This document shows, in pieces, positions 8,540-16,756 of a stretch of DNA of 64,000 nt (within the stretch, counting starts at the first letter, position 1; each line of letters starts with the position of its first letter). The notes beneath the pieces are model-generated. The model saw nothing but the letters and a program-made list of their open reading frames with translations, had not been told where the DNA came from and searched no databases. The position numbers and the translations under genes are program-made. The stretch spans positions 133,571-197,570 of the forward strand of contig NZ_JAYXKP010000005.1 of NCBI RefSeq assembly GCF_036039175.1. The letters run 5' to 3'. The stretch is from Marinilactibacillus sp036039175 (GTDB lineage: Bacteria; Bacillota; Bacilli; Lactobacillales; Carnobacteriaceae_A).

Positions 8540-9364
8540 TTATAGATCGATTACGACCAGTGTTTTTTCTAGTTGTGCTTTGAAGTTCTTGTTACTCCAA
8601 TGTCTCTTGTTTCCTAAGCAAGCAGCAATGTAAGTCCGCTCAGTATCTCGATAAGTTTTTCTAAAATGAACGTGCCCCATCAAGCTATATTCAATACGGG
8701 GATACTTTTTATAAAGCGTTTCGTATGATTTAGCTCCTAAGAATCCATTCGCATAGTCATATATTCGACTGGGTAATGGTACAACAAATTCTGGATGTGT
8801 CGCTACATGTGTCATCAAAATAATCTTTCGGTTACCAACGGATTCCATATCGCTTGTTAGTTGATCCAGCATTCTCTTGCTAACACTTTGATCGTCCATA
8901 CCCCAGTCTACATAATGCCGATCATTCCAGGATGCAAATTTATATTTTTTCTTGTCAAATTGTTCGATTGAATACTTTTGATGATCTCCGTAGCCATAAT
9001 CATACCATCCTGGTGAACCTACAATAGCCCACTCATCGTTAAGAATTTTAGGGTTTCCCACCAGGGACTCTTTTTTTGAAGTGAAAAAAGCATCAATTTG
9101 ATTCGTATCTTTTATTTCATGTTCTTTTGACCAGTAATCGTGATTTCCTGGTGTGAAAAACACTTGAACGTTAGTGGTTTTTTGTATATCTTCTAGAAAT
9201 TTCTGGCTCTTTTCATAGTGATTGGAAATATCTCCCGCAATCAGTAAAATATCCAATTCCTGATCTAAAATCATTTGTGTGACTAGTGATTCTGCAGTTT
9301 CATCTAGTTTTAGTGCTTTTTCATTGATATCTATATGCAGATCCGATATCATACCGATTTTCAT
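8540..9364 (-). CDS. Calcineurin-like metallophosphoesterase
   Basis: The 274-residue protein has the complete metallophosphoesterase motif set: ISDLHID (residues 6-12), LIAGDISN, TPGNHDYW, LMTHVATH and LMGHVHFR. These ligands bind two metal ions and support hydrolysis of phosphomonoesters or diesters. No signal peptide or membrane span is seen, so it acts in the cytoplasm. It begins eight bases after a second, different phosphoesterase, so they form a two-gene operon ended by a strong terminator. The substrate is unknown; nucleotides, sugar phosphates and RNA ends are all possible. Confidence 0.85.
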   Translation of the reverse strand: MKIGMISDLHIDINEKALKLDETAESLVTQMILDQELDILLIAGDISNHYEKSQKFLEDIQKTTNVQVFFTPGNHDYWSKEHEIKDTNQIDAFFTSKKESLVGNPKILNDEWAIVGSPGWYDYGYGDHQKYSIEQFDKKKYKFASWNDRHYVDWGMDDQSVSKRMLDQLTSDMESVGNRKIILMTHVATHPEFVVPLPSRIYDYANGFLGAKSYETLYKKYPRIEYSLMGHVHFRKTYRDTERTYIAACLGNKRHWSNKNFKAQLEKTLVVIDL

Positions 9365-9372
9365 ACAATCTT

Positions 9373-10116
9373 TTATTCCTTTCGCAAATGGTTGCTATAC
9401 GCATATCCTTTGTTTTCAATACTATATTGATCAATTATACCTTCTTTGTCAATGACAACGCCATGAAGGCTACCCCCATATACAGCTCCTCCGTCAATAC
9501 CGATTTTTCCATCTTCTGTTTTCCATATTGAGGTATCTGTTGGATCTTCGTTTAACATGGCTGTAACGGTATGCCCAAATATAATTGTCTTTCCCGTCCT
9601 ATTTGACTGATCATAAAAGCCTTCTCGTATCCATACCATATCTCGATTACTCGTATTTCTCCAGTTACGAATCGTCAAATTAACCCCCGCGTGTACAATG
9701 AGAAAGTTTCCCCATTCAAATTTAAGTGGCAAGTTTTCAATAAACGGTCTCAACCATGGCGCCTTCTCTTGAAGACTACTCGCCAATTCAATAGGCTCTT
9801 TTCCCTTTAATTCTGTCTGTAAAAAAGAAGCAACGGTTACCATTCCACCATTCATCGCATAGTTAGAACTGAACTCATTGGGTTTTTTCATAAAATTCAG
9901 AAGCATCTCTTCATGATTTCCTCTTAAACAAATGGCTTGCTCTTTTTCTATCAATTCTCTGACTTTTTCAAAACAAGCTTTTGGATTCTCGCCACGGTCC
10001 CCCAAGTCTCCAACTAGTACGAGCTGTTCCTCTTCTTTGTTCCAGTACTCTAGAAGTTGATTGAACATGGTGATCTGACCATGGATATCCCCAATTATAA
10101 ATAATTTGTCTTTCAT
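9373..10116 (-). CDS. PPP-family phosphatase (Ser/Thr phosphatase or PrpE/ApaH-like)
   Basis: The 247-residue protein shows PPP-type motifs: IGDIHGQ (residues 8-14), VGDLGDRGENP, LRGNHEEML, IVHAGVN and a late GHTV. The sequence GDxGDRG follows the GDxxDRG pattern of PPP phosphatases and of the PrpE/ApaH dinucleoside tetraphosphatases. It could act on phosphoproteins or on diadenosine tetraphosphate; sequence alone does not decide. It is the first gene of a two-gene operon with the next metallophosphoesterase, and its promoter lies in the divergent region shared with the ABC exporter operon. Confidence 0.82.
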   Translation of the reverse strand: MKDKLFIIGDIHGQITMFNQLLEYWNKEEEQLVLVGDLGDRGENPKACFEKVRELIEKEQAICLRGNHEEMLLNFMKKPNEFSSNYAMNGGMVTVASFLQTELKGKEPIELASSLQEKAPWLRPFIENLPLKFEWGNFLIVHAGVNLTIRNWRNTSNRDMVWIREGFYDQSNRTGKTIIFGHTVTAMLNEDPTDTSIWKTEDGKIGIDGGAVYGGSLHGVVIDKEGIIDQYSIENKGYAYSNHLRKE

Positions 10117-10292
10117 ATGACAATCCCCCTATAACTCTCATCCTAATGTCTGTATAGCTATCTTACCATACACATGAAATGGACTTAACCATTTAGGCAT
10201 TTCCCCCTATGACATGACTAACCTTAGTGAATACTATTGTGGTTAGTTATCATAAATTGAATCAATATTCATACATCTTCAAGTTTTCTTCA

Positions 10293-10321
10293 TAGAATTC
10301 GTTCATATCGAACGGTATAAT
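10293..10321 (+). promoter_or_regulatory. Promoter of the MacAB-like operon with operator-like dyad
   Basis: TATAAT (10316-10321) lies 17 bases after TAGAAT (10293-10298). The spacer contains the inverted repeat CGTTC-ATATC-GAACG (10300-10314), placed where a repressor would block RNA polymerase. No regulator gene lies next to it, so the binding protein is unknown. Confidence 0.45.
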
Positions 10322-10367
10322 CATTTTATGAATAAAAATGTACGAATGAAGAGAGGAAGCAGTGTAA

Positions 10368-11231
10368 ATGAATTGGAAAAAATGGTTAGGTGCTATCTTG
10401 TTGATAGCTGTTTTAGGGTTTATTGGATTTAGTATTTGGAATAGCTCACAAGATGAGCAATCACCTACTGTGAGAACTGCTGAAGTCGTAGAAGACTCAG
10501 TCACAGAAGTTGTCGTATCTAATGGTACGATTGCTCCTTCTGAAACTCAAGAAGTTTTAGGTCAAGGAATCGTTTCTGAATTAAACGTAGCTGTTGGAGA
10601 TACTGTTGAAGAAGAGGATACGTTACTCACTTATCTCGATGGTACTGCTTATACTGCAAATTTCAACGGAACAATTACTGAAGTGAATGTTTCTGAAGAA
10701 GAACCAGATAATAACGCACAACAAGGACAAGCTTCTATCGTTTTAGCTGACTTGAACAATCTTGAAGTCATGATTCAGTTATCTCGTTCAGATGCTAATT
10801 TAGTAGAAATCGATCAACCTGTATTGCTGACTTATTCTAATGAAGAATATCAAGGGACGGTTTCCCAAATCAACCCTGTAGCAACGCAAGAACAATCTCA
10901 AGTCGGTTCTACCACTTCACTTGGCGCAGTGGTAACATTTGATGACCAGCCTGAAGGATTAATTGCTGGATTTGAAATTGATGCTGATATAACGGTTGCT
11001 TCTGCTGATCAAGCTTTAATTGTTCCAATTGAGGCTTTGAACTATGATGAAAACAATCAACCTTACGTCTATACGGTTGTTGATCAGACAGCTCAAAGAG
11101 TCGAAATTGAGACGGGTATTCAATCTAATACCACTATTGAAGTAACGAATGGTTTATCTGAAGGAGACCAAGTTATATTATCTCCAGGAGACGACGTTAC
11201 TCAGGATACGCAAGTAGAACTAGAAGATTAA
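10368..11231 (+). CDS. Membrane-fusion (adaptor) subunit of a MacAB-type exporter
   Basis: The 287-residue protein starts with one membrane anchor (residues 5-23, GAILLIAVLGFIGFSI), followed by an extracytoplasmic HlyD/MacA-type region. The two halves of the lipoyl-like hairpin are visible around GQGIVSELNVAVGDTVEEEDTL and FNGTITEVNVSEEE, and the beta-barrel part follows. It is short, without a long alpha-hairpin, as in Gram-positive YknX-type adaptors. It is the first gene of a three-gene operon with an ATPase (14 bases downstream) and a permease. The likely role is export of an amphipathic compound such as a peptide or drug. Confidence 0.88.
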   Translation: MNWKKWLGAILLIAVLGFIGFSIWNSSQDEQSPTVRTAEVVEDSVTEVVVSNGTIAPSETQEVLGQGIVSELNVAVGDTVEEEDTLLTYLDGTAYTANFNGTITEVNVSEEEPDNNAQQGQASIVLADLNNLEVMIQLSRSDANLVEIDQPVLLTYSNEEYQGTVSQINPVATQEQSQVGSTTSLGAVVTFDDQPEGLIAGFEIDADITVASADQALIVPIEALNYDENNQPYVYTVVDQTAQRVEIETGIQSNTTIEVTNGLSEGDQVILSPGDDVTQDTQVELED

Positions 11232-11245
11232 TAGGAGGTATTCTC

Positions 11246-11965
11246 GTGATCGAGATCAAAGATATCGAAAAGATTTACCGGATGGGTGGAGAGACTTTGA
11301 AAGCATTAGACAAAGTTTCTTTATCCATTCAAGAAGGAGAATTCACCTCTATAATGGGTCCTAGTGGCTCTGGAAAATCTACCTTAATGAATATACTCGG
11401 ATTATTAGATCAATTTGACAGCGGCACCTATCTTTTGAATGGGACAGATGTATCTGGAATTTCAGATAACGAACGGGCACATATTCGAAACAAAGAAATC
11501 GGATTTGTCTTTCAGTCATTTAATTTGATGACTCGAATGAGCGTGCTTGAAAACGTTATGCTCCCTCTTGTCTACGCGAAGGTTCCCAGAAAAGAACGAA
11601 GAGAACGAGCGATTGAAGCTTTAGAAAAAGTTGGTTTAGGTAATCGTATCAACCATCTCACAAATGAGATATCCGGGGGCCAAAAGCAGCGTGTAGCGAT
11701 TGCTAGAGCTATCGTAAACAATCCCTCAGTATTGATGGCAGATGAACCTACAGGAAATTTGGATTCTAAAACTACAGAAGATATTATGAAAATCTTTCAG
11801 GACCTTAATGATGAAGGTACAACGATTGTCATGGTTACGCACGAGCCTGAAATGGCTGAGTATACTAAACGGACTATTCATTTCAGAGACGGTGTACTTC
11901 AAAAAGATGAATACTTGACGCCTAAACGTTTGAAACAAACGGAGGTGGACGAACATGTTCTTTAA
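11246..11965 (+). CDS. ABC transporter ATP-binding protein (MacB/LolD/YknY type)
   Basis: The 239-residue ATPase has Walker A GPSGSGKST, the Q loop VFQSFN, signature ISGGQKQRVAIARA and Walker B VLMADEPTGNLD, plus the switch histidine in MVTHEPEMAE. The sequence type is that of the MacB/LolD group, in which ATPase and permease work mechanically from the cytoplasmic side. The start is GTG with AGGAGG eight bases before it. Its end overlaps the permease gene by 11 bases, which indicates translational coupling. Confidence 0.92.
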   Translation: MIEIKDIEKIYRMGGETLKALDKVSLSIQEGEFTSIMGPSGSGKSTLMNILGLLDQFDSGTYLLNGTDVSGISDNERAHIRNKEIGFVFQSFNLMTRMSVLENVMLPLVYAKVPRKERRERAIEALEKVGLGNRINHLTNEISGGQKQRVAIARAIVNNPSVLMADEPTGNLDSKTTEDIMKIFQDLNDEGTTIVMVTHEPEMAEYTKRTIHFRDGVLQKDEYLTPKRLKQTEVDEHVL

Positions 11966-13175
11966 AGAAAATCTAAAAATGGCACTAGATAGTATTTTCG
12001 CTAATAAAATGCGTTCTTTTCTGACCATGCTTGGAATTATTATCGGAATAGCCTCTGTTATTGCCATACTCGCAGTAGGAAATGGAGCTGCTAGTGAAAT
12101 CACTGGTACATTCAGTGATCTAGGTGCTACAACGATCCAACTAAGCGCAAGTGATTCTGACCAAAGTGGTGAAGCTTTATCCAACGAGGATTTATCGGTA
12201 CTAAAGGAGTCTATAGAAGATATCCGCTATATTTCTCCAAACGAACAGACTCAAGGAACCCTATCCTCTGATGATGAATCCAGACAGGCGGTTATCTCAT
12301 ATGGTACTCCTGATCTGCAATATGTTAGCCAGACGATGAGCTCTGATCTGGTTGATGGACGCTACTTTAATCAAAACGATTATGATGAATCAGCAGACGT
12401 TGTTGTGATTGATGAAGACGCGGCAGAAGCTTTATTTGGACGTAAGAATGTCGTTGGAGAAACTTTGCGCGTAACGGCTGCTCAAGTCCCACTTAATTTA
12501 AGAATCGTTGGGATTGTAGAAGGAAGATTCGGAGATATGCAAGGCGCATTCGATACAAGTGAACTGCCATTGTTTATCGCGATGCCAAACTCTACAATCG
12601 GAAACGCCATTCCGCAGTTTGCTGGTATTAGTTCTGCTATTATCGAAGTTGGAGCAACTGAACAGATTGAGCCTGTTTCTAACCAGATCGTCCGCTTGCT
12701 TGAACTAAGAAACAATGCCGTAGGAGAAAATACGTATAACGCGACCAACTTCTTACAAGCACTAGATCAAGTGGATAATGTCCTTGGATTATTCATCAAC
12801 TTTATTGCGGCAGTTGCCGGGATCGCCTTACTAGTAGGAGGTATCGGAGTCATGAATATCATGCTCGTGTCTGTTACTGAAAGAACACGAGAAATTGGTA
12901 CTCGAAAAGCGCTCGGTGCAACAACCAATACGATTCTAACTCAGTTCCTGATGGAATCCATTATTTTAAGTTTAATTGGTGGATTAATTGGATTAACTTT
13001 AGGTATCCTGTTATCCAACCTCATTGCTGGATTTCTTGACATTGTACCAAATATAACACTTGGAAGTGTCGTGCTTGTACTAGTCTTTTCTACAGCGGTT
13101 GGGGTTTTCTTTGGTATTTACCCTGCAAGAAAAGCGGCAAAACTAGATCCAATCGAAGCATTGCGTTACGAATAG
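11955..13175 (+). CDS. MacB-type ABC permease
   Basis: The 406-residue protein has the MacB/FtsX-like layout: one N-terminal membrane helix (MRSFLTMLGIIIGIASVIAI), an extracytoplasmic domain of about 230 residues, and three C-terminal helices that include VGGIGVMNIMLVSVTERTRE and GIYPARKAAKLDPIEALRYE. These two motifs are diagnostic. With the adaptor and ATPase upstream it makes a complete YknXYZ-like tripartite exporter. The operon ends in a bidirectional terminator shared with the convergent purine permease. Confidence 0.92.
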   Translation: MFFKENLKMALDSIFANKMRSFLTMLGIIIGIASVIAILAVGNGAASEITGTFSDLGATTIQLSASDSDQSGEALSNEDLSVLKESIEDIRYISPNEQTQGTLSSDDESRQAVISYGTPDLQYVSQTMSSDLVDGRYFNQNDYDESADVVVIDEDAAEALFGRKNVVGETLRVTAAQVPLNLRIVGIVEGRFGDMQGAFDTSELPLFIAMPNSTIGNAIPQFAGISSAIIEVGATEQIEPVSNQIVRLLELRNNAVGENTYNATNFLQALDQVDNVLGLFINFIAAVAGIALLVGGIGVMNIMLVSVTERTREIGTRKALGATTNTILTQFLMESIILSLIGGLIGLTLGILLSNLIAGFLDIVPNITLGSVVLVLVFSTAVGVFFGIYPARKAAKLDPIEALRYE

Positions 13176-13184
13176 AAGTTATCA

Positions 13185-13229
13185 AAAAGCCTACGCTAAC
13201 AATCAAAAGATTGATTAGCGTAGGCTTTT
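13185..13229. terminator. Bidirectional terminator between the exporter operon and the purine permease
   Basis: A 15-base perfect stem (AAAAGCCTACGCTAA and its complement) with extra AATC/GATT pairing near the loop. Both flanks are A- or T-rich. Confidence 0.88.
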
Positions 13230-13241
13230 ATGTTTATATTT

Positions 13242-14708
13242 TTAAATATTTGCCATTACAATAAAGTTAATGATAAACAAGGCTGCTGTGACCCAGATAA
13301 CTGGATGAACGACTTTTGCTTTTCCTTTAACTACTTTAGTAATGATATAGAAAACAAATCCTGCCGCAATTCCGTAAGAAATACTATAAGAGAATCCCAT
13401 AAAGATGGATGCGAAAAATGCGGGTACTGCTTCTTCTAAATCATTCCAATTAATTTCTCCAAATGCTGACATCATCATGATCCCTACTACAATCAATGCA
13501 GGTGCAGTTGCTGCTCCAGGTACGATTGCAATCACAGGAGAAAATACTGCTGCTAGCAAGAACATGATCCCTGTAGCTACACTTGTCAAACCAGTACGTC
13601 CACCGGCTCCGATGCCTGCTGTACTTTCTACGAATGTTGTTACATTTGAAGTACCAAAGATTGAACCAGCAGTTGTTGCGATAGCATCTGCAAACAATGC
13701 TTTTTCTAGCTTTGTATTGATCCCTTTACCTTCATCCATTGCTTTTTCATCATCTAAAGTGAAGATACCTGTTTTACGACCTGTGCCGATAAACGTTCCA
13801 ATCGTGTCAAAAATATCCGTCAATGTAAAAGCAAATACGGTAATAAATACAAGTGCATAACGAGATGGATCAGCTAAAAGTGAGCCAAAACCTTCCGAGC
13901 CAAATGCCGCTCCAAATGTGATTCCAAGATCAGAAAAAGCTGCTCCTATTGAGTTTGCAGGATTTGTCAGACCAGATAGATCAGTGACTCCCATTGGAAT
14001 ACCGATTAAAGTTGTTCCAACAATCCCTATTAAGATAGCGCCTTTAACATTTGCAATCAATAAAATAACTGTCAGAATCAAACCAACAAGTCCCAGTAAT
14101 ACATGCGGTGTCGCAAAAGCTGTAAGATCGGGAATAATACCCCCACCCGTTACGACTGTATTCAATCCACCTTGATACGTCTCTTTTGCTGCATCAAAAG
14201 CTTCGTTATTAGCAGAGATAATATTTGGAGCTTCAGATGTGAATTCCAGAAAATCCGCATTTTTTAAGCCAATATAAGCAATGAATACACCGATTCCGCC
14301 ACCAATTGCATGTTGAAGGGTTTCTGGAATAGAGTGAATAATCATTTTACGAATACTCGTCATGGTGATTACGATATTCACGATACCACAGATGAAGACC
14401 ATCGCCAGCGCTTCTTGCCATGAGAATCCTAATGCGAATACGACTGTGTAAGTAAAGAAGGCATTCAGCCCCATACCTGGTGCTTGTGCATAAGGTACTT
14501 TAGCGTAAAGCCCCATGATCAATGTCCCAATTGCTGAAGAGATAATCGTTGCAAGAAAGACAGCCTGAGATGGCATTCCTGTTAAAGATAGAATCTGCGG
14601 ATTTACAAAAACGATATAAGACATTGCGAAGAAAGTTGTAACCCCCGCTGCAATTTCACGTCCTACGTTTGTATTATTTTCTTTCAGTTGAAAGTATTCT
14701 TCTAACAC
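13242..14708 (-). CDS. pbuG: NCS2/AzgA-type purine (guanine/hypoxanthine) permease
   Basis: The 488-residue protein has about 12 to 14 membrane spans and the AzgA-like signature blocks GVTTFFAMSYIVFVNPQIL, MGLYAKVPYAQAPGMGLNAF and FVFITVFAFTLTDIFDTIGT. The family imports guanine and hypoxanthine (PbuG/PbuO) or adenine by proton symport. The leader carries a guanine-class riboswitch and an intrinsic terminator, which supports guanine or hypoxanthine as the ligand taken up. The start is GTG with GAGGG eight bases upstream. The pbuG assignment rests on family and regulation, and PbuO-like function is the alternative. Confidence 0.88.
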   Translation of the reverse strand: MLEEYFQLKENNTNVGREIAAGVTTFFAMSYIVFVNPQILSLTGMPSQAVFLATIISSAIGTLIMGLYAKVPYAQAPGMGLNAFFTYTVVFALGFSWQEALAMVFICGIVNIVITMTSIRKMIIHSIPETLQHAIGGGIGVFIAYIGLKNADFLEFTSEAPNIISANNEAFDAAKETYQGGLNTVVTGGGIIPDLTAFATPHVLLGLVGLILTVILLIANVKGAILIGIVGTTLIGIPMGVTDLSGLTNPANSIGAAFSDLGITFGAAFGSEGFGSLLADPSRYALVFITVFAFTLTDIFDTIGTFIGTGRKTGIFTLDDEKAMDEGKGINTKLEKALFADAIATTAGSIFGTSNVTTFVESTAGIGAGGRTGLTSVATGIMFLLAAVFSPVIAIVPGAATAPALIVVGIMMMSAFGEINWNDLEEAVPAFFASIFMGFSYSISYGIAAGFVFYIITKVVKGKAKVVHPVIWVTAALFIINFIVMANI

Positions 14709-14841
14709 TGATATGACCCTCTTTCAAGATAGATACTTCGATTCTCGAAGCTCTTGTATAACCTCTCGTCATTGTCAGCTGTCTACGGACTGATCCGCTC
14801 TACTTTTTCAGTATGATTAAGTAAAATAAGAGCATATAAAA

Positions 14842-14863
14842 AAGGATGAGTATACTCATCCTT
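14842..14863 (-). terminator. Riboswitch terminator in the pbuG leader
   Basis: A perfect 22-base palindrome (AAGGATGAGTA and its complement) is followed on the minus strand by six T residues. It lies 47 bases after the purine aptamer and 134 bases before the permease start, as expected for a transcription-attenuation platform. The antiterminator pairing is not obvious to me; a second hairpin (GAGAAA...TTTCTC, about 14881-14907) lies between aptamer and terminator. Confidence 0.85.
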
Positions 14864-14909
14864 AAAAACTAAATGATCTTTGAGAAATGAACGAACCCAT
14901 TTTCTCTAG

Positions 14910-14976
14910 ATCTAATAGTCAATCCTTTAAGGTGATTGGTAGAAACGTTAGCCCGTATCGCTAAACTATATTAGAT
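14910..14976 (-). promoter_or_regulatory. Purine riboswitch aptamer, guanine class
   Basis: Read on the minus strand, the 67 bases fold as the xpt-type aptamer. P1 is ATCTAATA/TATTAGAT, J1/2 is TATAGTT (near xpt TATAATC), P2 is TTAGC/GCTAA around loop GATACGG, J2/3 is GTTTCTACC, P3 is CAATC/GATTG with loop CCTTAAA, and J3/1 is ACTAT. The base that pairs with the ligand (xpt C74) is C, at 14918, so guanine or hypoxanthine is expected rather than adenine. Ligand binding should favour the downstream terminator and switch off the purine permease. Confidence 0.93.
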
Positions 14977-14998
14977 GATTTATACAAATTCATTTCCA

Positions 14999-15027
14999 AT
15001 TATAATGGGCATTCATCAAAAAAGCAA
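14999..15027 (-). promoter_or_regulatory. Promoter of the riboswitch-controlled permease
   Basis: On the minus strand TTGCTT (15027-15022) and TATAAT (15004-14999) are separated by exactly 17 bases. Transcription would begin near 14990, just before the aptamer, giving a leader of about 280 bases. Confidence 0.75.
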
Positions 15028-15154
15028 CCTCACAATAGAACATTACTTCTTTTATTCTTGTTAAAGTTCGTGTTTAGGGATGTTTCAATGTTTATTCATC
15101 CATTAACGTTCAATTAAACGGCTTGAAACTGAACATGTAAAAGCTTTCAAAAAA

Positions 15155-15181
15155 AAGAGAACCTCTTATAAAGGCTCTCTT
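15155..15181 (-). terminator. Terminator after glutathione reductase
   Basis: Stem AAGAGA(G)CC/AGG(T)TCTCTT type hairpin six bases after the stop, followed on the minus strand by a run of about eight T residues. Confidence 0.8.
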
Positions 15182-15186
15182 AAGAA

Positions 15187-16557
15187 TTATCTCATCGTAA
15201 CAAATTCTTCAGCTGCTGTTGGATGTATCGCTACTGTATCATCAAAATCAGCTTTTGTTGCACCCATCTTAATCGCTACCGCAAATCCTTGTAGCAGCTC
15301 ATCCATTCCTCGGCCAATACCGTGGAGACCAATGACTTGTTCATCTTCACCTAGACAAACCAATTTCATATAAGATTTCTGTTTATTTTTGGTAATTGAA
15401 CTATGCATTGAAGTAAATTTAGATGTGTATACTTTTATAGCATTGTCCCCATATTCATCTTTTGCTTGTTCTTCTGTCATTCCTACCGTTCCAATTGGAG
15501 GATGCGTGAAAAATACTGTTGGAATGGTATTATAGTCCAGATATAAATCTTTTTTCCCGTTAAATACTCTTTCTGAGAGTCGTCTTCCAGCTGCGATGGC
15601 TACAGGTGTCAACTCTACTCTCCCCGTTACATCTCCTATTGCATAGATGTTTTCAGCTGTCGTATTTTGATACTGATCCGTTTCAATATACCCGCCAGGA
15701 TAAAGATTAACCTTTGTCACTTCAAGGTTCAAATTTTCAGTATTTGGTGTTCTTCCTGTTGCCCAAAGAATAAGATCCGTTTCGTGTGTGGATCCATCTT
15801 CAAAATACATTGTATAAGAACCATCTTGGTTTTCTTTAACTTCTTTAACCGATTTATTGGTATGAACATGTTTACCTTCTGCTTCTGCTAGTTCAGTAAA
15901 GCCTTCACAAATAATAGAATCAAATCCATAAAGCGGCATAGGCTTGCGGATAAATAAGTGCGTATCTGCTTTAAACCCGTGGAAAATTCCACTCATTTCC
16001 ACTCCGATGTACCCACCGCCAACGACAGCTACTCTTTTAGGTAGTTCATTCAAGTCAAACACGCCATCTGAAACAATACCAAATTCACTACCAGGAATGT
16101 CGGGACGCTTCGGTTTTCCTCCTGTTGCCAATAAAATATGATCTGCCGTATACTGTTTTCCATTTACTTCTACGGTAGACTCATCAACAAATGTTGCATA
16201 TCCTTTAATCAGTTCAACACTATTGCTGTCTAATCCTTTTTTATAAGCTGTATGCAAGTACTCGATAAAGGTTCTTCTATTTTCAGCCATCCGTTTAAAA
16301 TCCAGTTTTGGAGCTTCACTTAACTCCACTCCGTAGTCCGCGGCATATAAGTCTAGTTCTTCCATCATCTCAGATACGTGCCACATAATTTTTTTAGGTA
16401 CGCAACCAAGATTCACACAAGTTCCGCCAAGATCATTGGCTTCAATTAAGGCTACTTTTGCTCCATGCATTCCTGCACGGTTAGCAGATGCAATCCCTCC
16501 GCTACCACCACCGATTACTAAATAGTCATAGTGATTTTCTTTGATTGTCTTTGTCAT
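15187..16557 (-). CDS. gor: Glutathione-disulfide reductase
   Basis: The 456-residue flavoprotein has the FAD-binding GGGSGG motif (residues 16-21), the redox disulfide Cys47/Cys52 in GGTCVNLGCVPKK, an NADPH-binding GGGYIGVEMSG block, the second FAD motif IYAIGDVTG, and C-terminal HPTAAEE with His445 as the proton donor for the partner subunit. This is the glutathione reductase pattern: NADPH-dependent reduction of GSSG in the cytoplasm. Glutathione reductase fits the glutathione-dependent formaldehyde, glyoxalase and Ggt genes in the window. It has its own terminator, and another terminator separates it from rnfD. Confidence 0.92.
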   Translation of the reverse strand: MTKTIKENHYDYLVIGGGSGGIASANRAGMHGAKVALIEANDLGGTCVNLGCVPKKIMWHVSEMMEELDLYAADYGVELSEAPKLDFKRMAENRRTFIEYLHTAYKKGLDSNSVELIKGYATFVDESTVEVNGKQYTADHILLATGGKPKRPDIPGSEFGIVSDGVFDLNELPKRVAVVGGGYIGVEMSGIFHGFKADTHLFIRKPMPLYGFDSIICEGFTELAEAEGKHVHTNKSVKEVKENQDGSYTMYFEDGSTHETDLILWATGRTPNTENLNLEVTKVNLYPGGYIETDQYQNTTAENIYAIGDVTGRVELTPVAIAAGRRLSERVFNGKKDLYLDYNTIPTVFFTHPPIGTVGMTEEQAKDEYGDNAIKVYTSKFTSMHSSITKNKQKSYMKLVCLGEDEQVIGLHGIGRGMDELLQGFAVAIKMGATKADFDDTVAIHPTAAEEFVTMR

Positions 16558-16702
16558 TTTTTCTCATCCTAACTTATACAGTCTTCACTTACTTATTGTA
16601 CAATGAATCTCTGCTCTTACCTAGTATCTTTTCCCTAAAGAATTTTATTCTAATGATTTTTAGCTATTTATTTTTCTTTAATACTTGGCTCAATAATGGC
16701 AT

Positions 16703-16746
16703 AAAAGCACCTCTTTTTCAGCTAATTGCTGCAAAGAGATGCTTTT
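16703..16746 (-). terminator. Terminator after rnfD
   Basis: Imperfect stem AAAAGCA..CTCTTT / AAAGAG..TGCTTTT with an inner CAGC/GCTG pairing, ending in four T residues on the minus strand, ten bases after the rnfD stop. Confidence 0.65.
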
Positions 16747-16756
16747 TGGTTTCAGA

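Noticed and set aside
10262..10504. 80-codon minus-strand ORF upstream of the exporter
   Set aside because: It runs antisense to the adaptor gene and through its promoter; no ribosome site.
13405..13860. Long plus-strand ORF inside the purine permease
   Set aside because: It is antisense to a clear membrane protein gene, lacks a ribosome site, and has the composition of a shadow frame.
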